Positions 31,538 through 36,815 of a DNA stretch of 36,815 bases are shown here, piece after piece (position 1 is the first letter of the stretch; every line of letters begins with the position of its first letter). This DNA is from Candidatus Saccharimonadota bacterium. Lineage in GTDB: Bacteria > Patescibacteriota > Saccharimonadia > Saccharimonadales > EFPC-124. The position numbers were made by a program, and so were the translations under genes. The stretch spans positions 1 to 36,815 of the forward strand of contig JAEHDC010000015.1 of NCBI GenBank assembly GCA_016880595.1, given 5' to 3'. The notes under the pieces were generated by a model. It was given only the letters and a program-made list of their open reading frames with translations, was not told where the DNA came from and made no database searches.

Positions 31538-33705
31538 TACGCTAACAACCCTACGCTTTTTAATACTGCTTTGATGGCAACTAAATCTGTGGCTATGGTG
31601 CCGACTACATCGGCGATTTCATCAAGAGACGTAGCATTGGCATCATAAGCTCTATCTATGGTTAGATTAGAGACTGAATAGCTGAAATCCGTCGTAAGGG
31701 ATGGTTGTATGATAGGAGTGACGCCGTAAAAGGAAAGTTTTTGAGATGCAGCAGTCCCGAGCTTTGTTCCAGCCGATGCCCCGAAGATGATATTAGCAGC
31801 ATCTGCCAATGTTGTATTACCGCTATTGTCGACATTGAATTTACTAATACTTCCGACTTGCAAATCAAGTAATCTTTTTATGCCTGAGCCTGTTGTTGTC
31901 TCGGCTGCGTCAACTAAAATCGCCGAGTATCCAGCTGTACCTGATTGCGTAATGGTTGGACTAATCTTTAAAAGCGTCTGTGTGCCGCTAGACGCTGAGT
32001 ATGCGCCGTTGACCAACAGTGTTATGGCCGTGGCACTTGATGTTGAGCCGTACGCCTGCACGAACCCACTAGCACTGCTCGTATTCATTTGCAAATAACC
32101 AGTAGCCGCGGTGCCAAAAGCTGTAAGCTTTATCGGACGCGCTGTTCCAGTTCCAAGACTCTGAGTCATAATTACAAGAGCTGAGCCATTGTGATAAATC
32201 ACGCCACGCTCATAATTTGTGGTTTGATCTGCCGTGTTGTGAAATGCAACGCCGGTAGAACTAGCTGGCAATGTTACGGCGTGCGTGGCTACTGTAGTTG
32301 CATCGCCAATAGTGGCCATGCCGTTAACTGAGAGCGTCGACGCTGCATAGCTATTGCCACCTCCGATTAGCACACGAGCATTAACGACGTCGACTCCAAA
32401 GACCGTTGTCGTGTCAGCACTGTTTTTAACTCGAAAGGCTGTGAGTGTATTTGTTGTCGGCATAACGAGTACGTCACCAGCAACTTGCAGTTTTGTTGTC
32501 GGTGACGCGACGCCAATACCGATTCTATTTGTGCTTGCATCTGCATACAACAAATTTGCATCAGAAACGCCTTCAACGCGAGTGTCGGCATCGGTAGCGT
32601 CGTCATTTATTATAGCTGCGCTTTTCAAATTAAGCAGTCCAGCGCCAGAAATGCTAGCTTTTGTAGCCCAAGTTGAAACTCCATCGTAGTTGATAAAGTT
32701 TATGATTCCGGTGGTAGTACCTCCACCGTATACGAGTGATAGCTCACCGGCTCTAGTTGAATGCGAAAAGCCATATTGCTCAATCGCAGCACCGGCGTTA
32801 CTCGCGTAGCCGACGTTGAACTGATTGGTTGCGGGTGTAATCGTACGACTACCGCCAAAATCAATATAAGAACTGACTGTTATTGCTCCTGCGACGTCTA
32901 GCTTAGTCGTAGGCGTGGCCGTACCTACTCCGACACGATTATTGCTGGCGTCAACGTAGACCAGGCTACTATCTGTAGTCCCCTTTACGTTAACGTCAAG
33001 ATCGGTTGCATTGTCGTTGATGATGATTCCGGTGCTAGTAACCTTGAATGCTCCTGTCGGTGTATTTGCCTCAACAGTCAGCGGTTGAGTGTTGTGCGTA
33101 ACATCATAAACTCCACAACTTCCAGTGTTATTACAAAAAGTCTCAAAGATTTGGCCATTGTCATTATTATAAAAAACAGACGCTGATCCGCCAGTAGTAG
33201 CTGGCTTAATAGTTTTGGCGCCGGTGATTATTTCGGCGCCGGTGGCGTGGATTACTGCGGCGTCTGTGGCTTTAGTAGAGAGATCTGATACTAGGTTGGT
33301 TATTTTGCTTTCGGAGATGGCTGAGACATCAGCGTCTACGATGGCGAGGGGGGCTAGTTTAGATTTGGCTATGGCTGCGGTGTCGGATACTTTTGCATTC
33401 GTGATGGCGCCCGATGAGATGACTGGCGCTGCGGCTGTGGTGCCCGTGCCTCCGAGGTCTCCGGCGAGTTGGACGACGCCTTTGGTTGTGGTGGTGGCGT
33501 CTACCACTACGTCCTCTATTGATGATGCAATCCAGGCATCATTAGCGGCGTTGCGCTGGATTACGTAATTGGCCTGCGGGCTATTGGCGGTGACAATAGT
33601 GCCCTGCGGACCTGATGCTAACACACGAGGTCTCACGATGTATTGAGAGGTCGTTATTCTTATTTGTTGACCACTATAAATAGCCTTTGCTTTTATAGTG
33701 GTCAT
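31537..33705 (-). CDS. Tail fibre protein with repeated triple-beta motifs
   Basis: A 722-aa fibre. Residues 80-180 contain TTKGVVQLAGDLGGTGTTAAAPVI and repeated AISESKITNLVSDL segments, typical fibre shaft. A long unit occurs twice: NDNATDLDVNVKG...LVYVDASNNRVGVGTATPTTKLDVAG and NDDATDADTRVEG...LLYADASTNRIGIGVASPTTKLQVAG, about 125 residues apart. It ends in a coiled coil (DEIADVVGTIATDLVAIKAVL). No S74 chaperone peptidase is seen. Start overlaps the previous stop (ATGA). Likely trimeric and part of the adsorption apparatus. Confidence 0.8.
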   Translation of the reverse strand: MTTIKAKAIYSGQQIRITTSQYIVRPRVLASGPQGTIVTANSPQANYVIQRNAANDAWIASSIEDVVVDATTTTKGVVQLAGDLGGTGTTAAAPVISSGAITNAKVSDTAAIAKSKLAPLAIVDADVSAISESKITNLVSDLSTKATDAAVIHATGAEIITGAKTIKPATTGGSASVFYNNDNGQIFETFCNNTGSCGVYDVTHNTQPLTVEANTPTGAFKVTSTGIIINDNATDLDVNVKGTTDSSLVYVDASNNRVGVGTATPTTKLDVAGAITVSSYIDFGGSRTITPATNQFNVGYASNAGAAIEQYGFSHSTRAGELSLVYGGGTTTGIINFINYDGVSTWATKASISGAGLLNLKSAAIINDDATDADTRVEGVSDANLLYADASTNRIGIGVASPTTKLQVAGDVLVMPTTNTLTAFRVKNSADTTTVFGVDVVNARVLIGGGNSYAASTLSVNGMATIGDATTVATHAVTLPASSTGVAFHNTADQTTNYERGVIYHNGSALVIMTQSLGTGTARPIKLTAFGTAATGYLQMNTSSASGFVQAYGSTSSATAITLLVNGAYSASSGTQTLLKISPTITQSGTAGYSAILVDAAETTTGSGIKRLLDLQVGSISKFNVDNSGNTTLADAANIIFGASAGTKLGTAASQKLSFYGVTPIIQPSLTTDFSYSVSNLTIDRAYDANATSLDEIADVVGTIATDLVAIKAVLKSVGLLA

Positions 33706-34073
33706 GTAGGAAGCCTACGGCTTTCTGTATATTTTATCTCTAATGGTTGGTTTGGTATAAGGACACAAGCTGTATTATCTGCATTGAATATCTTACAATC
33801 CCAGTAGTACGTGCCCTCCTCGCTCAAAGTCAGCATTTGTGAAGTAGTAAAAGCAATAATTAGCGCTTGACTATTGCTGCTGTCAAGATCAGTTGCACCT
33901 ACAACAAAGTCTTTAATAAGAACTGCATTTTCGTCAGGCAGCTTTCTATCTTTTTTGATCGAGCATATTACTTTTTTATCGACAAGATTAACGTCGGTTG
34001 CAATCACGTCCGAAAGATCGATAAGAAGCGTGAGGTCAAAGCCTATATATGCCGTATTTGGTTTTGGAGGCAT
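33702..34073 (-). CDS. Fibre-base/baseplate-attachment protein, beta-rich
   Basis: A 123-aa protein (MPPKPNTAYIGFDLTLLIDLSDV..., YYWDCKIFNADNTACVLIPNQPLEIKYTES). The strand order and the closing PLEI-K motif resemble N-terminal attachment modules of upper-baseplate fibre proteins, but no family is claimed. It is translated just before the fibre gene, with a 4-bp ATGA overlap. Weak ribosome site. Probably links the fibre to the tail tip. Confidence 0.5.
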   Translation of the reverse strand: MPPKPNTAYIGFDLTLLIDLSDVIATDVNLVDKKVICSIKKDRKLPDENAVLIKDFVVGATDLDSSNSQALIIAFTTSQMLTLSEEGTYYWDCKIFNADNTACVLIPNQPLEIKYTESRRLPT

Positions 34074-34109
34074 GTCTTTTTCTCTCGAGTTACGCGAAGG
34101 ATGGACGCA

Positions 34110-34508
34110 CTAAAACCCTACCAACCCACTCGCATCAATATTTACATTCTTCTTAAGCCACTTATCTAAAAACACGCCACCACCATAAATCCCCAAAGTC
34201 AGCATCTCCGTCAAGCTACCATCCGGAGTAAAAGTAACGTTAAAGTGCTGTAAAACCGAGCAAATAACGCCAATGATCGTCACGGCAATAGTAGATGCAA
34301 TAGATAGAATAATGGCATTGCGCCCAACGGTTTTACCCGCCTCAGTTACGGCAACACTTGAGGTTGTACTCATAGTTGCAGCTGTACTTGCCGTGGCCTC
34401 AGCAGCAATAGCCTCTATAGGCATTGCAGTCGCACTTGTGCCAGCCAATGCGTCCTCAGCGGTAATTACAGCTGTCGTCTCGTCACTAGTTATGTTTGTA
34501 GATTCCAT
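34110..34508 (-). CDS. Holin candidate with long Ala/Thr-rich N-terminus
   Basis: A 132-aa protein with ATG at 34508 after AGGGAGAG. The N-terminal 65 residues are Ala/Thr/Glu-rich without structure. A hydrophobic helix (NAIILSIASTIAVTIIGVICSVLQHF) follows, then a second weaker one (EMLTLGIYGGGVFLDKWLKK) and a basic end. It lies 13 bp downstream of a C39-type peptidase, so a holin-endolysin pair is likely. The long disordered N-terminus is not typical of holins, so a structural role is possible. Confidence 0.55.
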   Translation of the reverse strand: MESTNITSDETTAVITAEDALAGTSATAMPIEAIAAEATASTAATMSTTSSVAVTEAGKTVGRNAIILSIASTIAVTIIGVICSVLQHFNVTFTPDGSLTEMLTLGIYGGGVFLDKWLKKNVNIDASGLVGF

Positions 34509-34521
34509 TTTTTTACTCTCC

Positions 34522-34866
34522 CTAATTAGTTATTGACATCTTAGTATTAATCGTTTCTAATAATTTAATTACATCATCAAGCTTTGTAGTGTCGATCTGA
34601 GCAGTAGCAAGCTCTTCTTTAAGCGTTGTAATTAGCGGCCACGCCTCCTCATGCAAAACCTTAGTCACAAAATCGCGCTCATCGCGATGTAAAATCATAC
34701 GCTTCCTCAGAATCTCAATATTCTGATAAGTCAAATCACACCAGTTATGCGTTGTGTACGTGTCCAAATCGCCTTGAGCTGGGTCAACATCCTGGGTTTT
34801 ATTAAAAACCCAAGTAACGTCCTCCGCCTTAGGATGCGCAATGCCATCACCTTGTACTGCTGCCAT
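34522..34866 (-). CDS. Internal start product: C-terminal domain alone
   Basis: ATG at 34866 (codon 167 of the peptidase gene) is in frame and preceded by AAGGAG (34880-34875) with 8-nt spacing. The signal is made by the Lys-Lys-Gly-Glu-Glu codons at the domain border. It would give a 114-aa helical domain. Several endolysins make their binding domain separately this way. Seen: the site; inferred: its use. Confidence 0.55.
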   Translation of the reverse strand: MAAVQGDGIAHPKAEDVTWVFNKTQDVDPAQGDLDTYTTHNWCDLTYQNIEILRKRMILHRDERDFVTKVLHEEAWPLITTLKEELATAQIDTTKLDDVIKLLETINTKMSITN

Positions 34867-35364
34867 ATTTTCTTCTCCTTTTTTAATAAATTTATCAATT
34901 CGATATAGTACCGTTGCTGGATCACCATATACAGACAACATCTTTTCAGTGCCTGTCCACGGATCTAAAATAACTAAATCGCTACCAGTGGTGCCAACAA
35001 CAAGCACAAAGTGCGACTGCAAGCCAGATTGTGATTGCGTGCTGTCGATCAAAGCTATATATCTAGTGTTATCGTCGAGAGCGCAAGCCGATAAATTAGC
35101 TGCTCCTGACCATTCTGTAGATCCGCCCCACTCCAGTAGCTCCGGATAAAGCAAACTTGGAGCTTGTCGATTGTTAATTATATCGTCGGAAAAATAGCCA
35201 GCCGCCTTCAGCTTCTCATTAAGCTCAGGCGGATTGACAGCTCCGCCTGCCCAGGTTATTAACTCGGCCATTGATGTCAGATAGCATCCGTAGTTGCCTA
35301 TGGCGCTACTGCTACTATTGCCGAGCAGTGTGTTGGACCAGTTAGCGTCTCTTTGGCTGTACAT
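34522..35364 (-). CDS. C39-like cysteine peptidase (endolysin candidate) with C-terminal helical domain
   Basis: A 280-aa protein. Residues 1-150 are a peptidase C39-like fold: MYSQRDANWS..GNYGCYLTS (Cys27), SHFVLVVG (His118), VILDPWTG (Asp134) give the triad. Residues 167-280 are a separate helical domain (YQNIEILRKRMILHRDERDFVTKVLHEEAW, TTKLDDVIKLLETINTKMS). There is no signal peptide, so release needs a holin, which may be the next gene. ATG at 35364 follows AAAAGGAG. It is the first gene after leader F. It may cleave peptidoglycan cross-bridges; alternatively it could process a phage protein. Confidence 0.7.
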   Translation of the reverse strand: MYSQRDANWSNTLLGNSSSSAIGNYGCYLTSMAELITWAGGAVNPPELNEKLKAAGYFSDDIINNRQAPSLLYPELLEWGGSTEWSGAANLSACALDDNTRYIALIDSTQSQSGLQSHFVLVVGTTGSDLVILDPWTGTEKMLSVYGDPATVLYRIDKFIKKGEENMAAVQGDGIAHPKAEDVTWVFNKTQDVDPAQGDLDTYTTHNWCDLTYQNIEILRKRMILHRDERDFVTKVLHEEAWPLITTLKEELATAQIDTTKLDDVIKLLETINTKMSITN

Positions 35365-35379
35365 TATTGCTCCTTTTAA

Positions 35380-35463
35380 ATATTAAAAAACGGCCACATA
35401 ATGGCCGTAAATAAAAAAACGCAGCCAATACTGTGACCACGTTCGTATGATTTTATTATAGCA
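35380..35463 (-). promoter_or_regulatory. Late leader F: promoter plus two terminator-like hairpins
   Basis: Exact inverted copy (84 bp) of 20601-20684. On the minus strand TGCTATAAT is followed by the two hairpins with T7 and T6, then AAAAGGAG and the peptidase ATG at 35364. It drives the leftward lysis-fibre block. Confidence 0.75.
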
Positions 35464-35483
35464 CATGCACGCTGATAATAAAA

Positions 35484-35535
35484 AATGTGTATTCAACGGT
35501 GGGAGCACCTGATAACCCACCGTAAAACACACATT
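35484..35535. promoter_or_regulatory. Large inverted repeat between divergent promoters
   Basis: ACGGTGGG (35496-35503) pairs with CCCACCGT (35516-35523), and AATGTGT (35484-35490) with ACACATT (35529-35535). It sits between leader F (leftward) and leader G (rightward). No T-run follows on either side, so an operator is more likely than a terminator. Confidence 0.45.
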
Positions 35536-35582
35536 CGTTATTGTTATTATATCGCATATATACATAAGCGCAATAGGTTAAG

Positions 35583-35675
35583 TTGCGATTTTTCCTTACT
35601 CATGGTAGAATTAAGATAATTTCCGGAGTGATCACAACAGCCTCAATCCAAGGTATTGGACGGGGCTGTTTGCTT
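35583..35675 (+). promoter_or_regulatory. Leader G: promoter plus terminator-like hairpin
   Basis: TTGCGA (35583) and TAGAAT (35606) at 17 bp. The leader then reads GATCACAACAGCC; AACAGCC (35636-35642) pairs with GGCTGTT (35664-35670), with an inner TCCAA-GGTA-TTGGA, followed by TGCTTTT. The gene starts at 35707. Same design as leaders A-F. Confidence 0.65.
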
Positions 35676-35706
35676 TTGTGAATGGCTCCACTAAAGCGAG
35701 GGTAAC

Positions 35707-36018
35707 ATGGGCAGAGAACAGGTTAAGCTGCACTCTAAGCAGGCTGTACCAGTGTCACCCGAATTAGTGCGCCTACTTAATGGTAACGTCGCTTCAGCTT
35801 ATTTTTATCGTCAACTGCAATTTTATGCAAATTTGCAGGATGGTTGGTTCGAAAAAAGTTCGACTGACCTAGAGAGAGATTTGGGCATTAGCCGCTATCA
35901 ACAGCGCCGAATACGGGAGTCGCTAGAGAAAATGGGTATAATCGAGACGCAATCTATACGTGGCGGAACAAAACCGGCCATTAGATTTCGAATACTCATT
36001 AATTATTGCCGGCCTTAA
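35707..36018 (+). CDS. Winged-helix protein, possible replication initiator or regulator
   Basis: A 103-aa protein starting at ATG 35707. Residues 35-95 form a winged helix: FYRQLQFYANLQDGWFEKSSTDLERDLGISRYQQRRIRESLEKMGIIETQSIRGGTKPAIRFRI. This pattern (WF-S---ie---GISR-qQR---e-Le--GIiet---G-p--rfRI) is common at the N-terminus of phage replisome organisers and plasmid initiators. It is monocistronic, with leader G before and a terminator after. A cluster of DnaA-like boxes and direct repeats begins 67 bp downstream. Alternatively it could be the lysogeny repressor. Confidence 0.65.
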   Translation: MGREQVKLHSKQAVPVSPELVRLLNGNVASAYFYRQLQFYANLQDGWFEKSSTDLERDLGISRYQQRRIRESLEKMGIIETQSIRGGTKPAIRFRILINYCRP

Positions 36019-36044
36019 CCCTCGCTAGCGCGTGAGTTCGTCGC

Positions 36045-36070
36045 CCCAGTCATCTGTTGACTGGGTTTTT
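36045..36070 (+). terminator. Intrinsic terminator after the winged-helix gene
   Basis: CCCAGTC (36045-36051) pairs with GACTGGG (36059-36065) across a 7-nt loop and is followed by T5. Confidence 0.85.
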
Positions 36071-36084
36071 ATATGCGTATAGTT

Positions 36085-36147
36085 TGTGGATAATTTGGTT
36101 AAAACAGTGGATAACAAGCTGATTTTAGTGGATAAGTCTGTGTATAA
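36085..36147. other. Cluster of four DnaA-box-like sites (origin candidate)
   Basis: TGTGGATAA (36085), AGTGGATAA (36106), AGTGGATAA (36127) and TGTGTATAA (36139) are in one orientation. The first and last are perfect reverse complements of the TTATNCACA consensus, the other two match 8 of 9. The first three are spaced exactly 21 bp, two helical turns. With the neighbouring 20-bp repeats and a winged-helix gene this looks like a replication origin, or an attachment-side regulatory region. Confidence 0.55.
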
Positions 36148-36152
36148 CACCA

Positions 36153-36208
36153 ATATCATAGTGCGATTTGGCACATTGAGCCACCTCTATACCATAGTGC
36201 GATTTGGC
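36153..36208 (+). repeat. Two 20-bp direct repeats (iteron or operator)
   Basis: ATAYCATAGTGCGATTTGGC occurs at 36153-36172 and 36189-36208, 36 bp apart, differing at one base. The interval to the integrase (36209-36476) has no convincing gene; it is A/T-rich and contains only imperfect inverted repeats (AGTC...GACT around 36335-36362) that might be integrase arm sites. Confidence 0.6.
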
Positions 36209-36476
36209 GCGCGCATATATAAGGAATATAAGAATAATAAGATAATAGTAGTCAGACGTCTTGGTAGTTTACTTTAGCAAAAAAACTATCAAATACCATA
36301 ATTCTTAATTATATCAAGTAGCGCTGTAGTTGACCAGTCTTGTTATCGCCGAGATGATAGGACTATAGTCAAGATAACCAATTGGTTAGGAGGGCGAGAA
36401 ATAGCCTTTATAGCGTCGGGCGCTCGATAATTATTAGTGGTATAAGTCTGTGGGTGTGGAGGGGAAATGTTTTTTA

Positions 36477-36815
36477 ATGATGCCAATTGATTATCAGATC
36501 GATGAATATTTAACTTATTGCAGCAAGCGCATGACGCAGCAAACTATGCACAGCAAAGTGCACATATTAACAAAATTTAATGAATTTAAATTTATACATG
36601 ATATGTGTGAGTTTACAAACACGATATTCGAAAAATGGGTAGCTTGTCAGCTAGCGACAGGAGCATCTGGACGTACCGTTAATACAAGGATTGCTCATAT
36701 GCGCGCTTTTTGTCGATGGCTGCTTGACATGGGATACGAAATTCCGTTGAGATTTAGCCTGTTAGAAAAAATTGAGGAGAAGCCGCCGCGCAGGAATTAT
36801 TTTACGCGAGAACAA
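36477..36815 (+). CDS. Tyrosine recombinase integrase (3' truncated by window)
   Basis: A 113-aa open frame to the window edge, starting MMPIDYQIDEYLTYCSKRMTQ at ATG 36477 (or 36480). The visible part is the N-terminal SAM-like core-binding domain: TMHSKVHILTKFNEF, then TGASGRTVNTRIAHMRAFCRWLLDMGYEIP, then KIEEKPPRRNYFTREQ, which leads into the catalytic domain of phage integrases. Catalytic Arg/His/Tyr lie beyond the edge. GGAGGGG is 12 nt upstream of the ATG, rather far; an in-frame GTG at 36456 is an alternative. It would catalyse insertion at tRNA-Ala. Confidence 0.85.
   Translation, partial: MMPIDYQIDEYLTYCSKRMTQQTMHSKVHILTKFNEFKFIHDMCEFTNTIFEKWVACQLATGASGRTVNTRIAHMRAFCRWLLDMGYEIPLRFSLLEKIEEKPPRRNYFTREQ

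Larger units (their letters stand above)
4900..36815. mobile_element. Temperate phage (prophage), attL at tRNA-Ala, right end outside window
   Basis: From just after tRNA-Ala to the right edge the gene set is that of one tailed phage: recombination genes, terminase, portal, protease/scaffold, capsid, connectors, tail tube, frameshifted chaperone, tape measure, distal tail, fibres, lysis-type genes and a tyrosine integrase. The integrase at the far end and a tRNA at the near end fit tRNA-targeted integration. The exact left core is not visible, because attR, which should repeat part of the tRNA 3' end, lies beyond 36815. The head genes are Mu-like, but there is no transposase and no contractile sheath gene. 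Confidence 0.75.

Noticed and set aside
30056-33705. Diversity-generating retroelement target in the fibre/spike genes
   Set aside because: No reverse transcriptase gene and no template/variable repeat pair seen in the window.
36086-36277. 63-aa ORF near the right end
   Set aside because: Starts in a DnaA-like box and runs through both 20-bp repeats; composition follows the repeats and no ribosome site is present.

Overview
The window holds the end of a small bacterial chromosome segment (about 1-4.9 kb) followed by a nearly complete temperate phage genome (about 4.9 kb to beyond the right edge). The chromosomal part carries the 3' portion of NAD-dependent DNA ligase (ligA), a VOC-fold protein, a small protein with two tandem helix-turn-helix units, a 7-TM membrane protein and a THUMP-type RNA methyltransferase. 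These are followed by a possible small structured RNA and a tRNA-Ala(GGC) with encoded CCA. Compact spacing, a probably leaderless transcript and standard stop codons would fit a Patescibacteria/CPR host such as Saccharibacteria, but this is inference; nothing here fixes the taxonomy.

The prophage appears integrated at the 3' end of tRNA-Ala. A tyrosine recombinase, cut by the window edge, lies at the far right and would sit next to the missing attR. The left (early) arm has a signal-anchored transglycosylase/lysozyme, a 2-TM protein with a possible dual start, a RecT-like annealing protein, and a 659-aa protein joining a PD-(D/E)XK nuclease to an FtsK/HerA-type DNA translocase. Small ORFs follow, separated by intergenic elements closed by 16-26 bp stems (candidate structured RNAs).

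The late region reads rightward: small and large terminase, a portal fused to a MuF head-morphogenesis domain, Mu I-like protease/scaffold with an in-frame internal start, decoration protein, Mu gpT-like major capsid, connector and completion proteins, tail tube, a tail chaperone pair made by a -1 frameshift (A AAA AAA), tape measure and distal tail proteins. A Mu-like head with no sheath gene suggests a siphovirus-like particle. Two leftward single-gene cassettes (15.6-15.8 kb and 22.5-23.0 kb) interrupt this operon and look like morons. An ImmA-type peptidase and a 2-TM partner follow the tail genes. A leftward block (35.4 to 29.7 kb) holds a C39-like peptidase, a holin candidate, fibre and beta-helix spike proteins. 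It converges with the rightward genes at a bidirectional terminator.

The most striking regulatory feature is that seven transcription units start with the same design. A TATAAT-type promoter is followed within about 15-30 nt by one or two intrinsic-terminator-like hairpins with U-tracts, placed before the gene. Two copies are identical over 54 bp and two, in inverted orientation 14.7 kb apart, over 84 bp. This implies a phage-wide attenuation/antitermination regulon. At the right end a winged-helix protein, four DnaA-box-like sites and a pair of 20-bp repeats look like a replication or control region next to the integrase.
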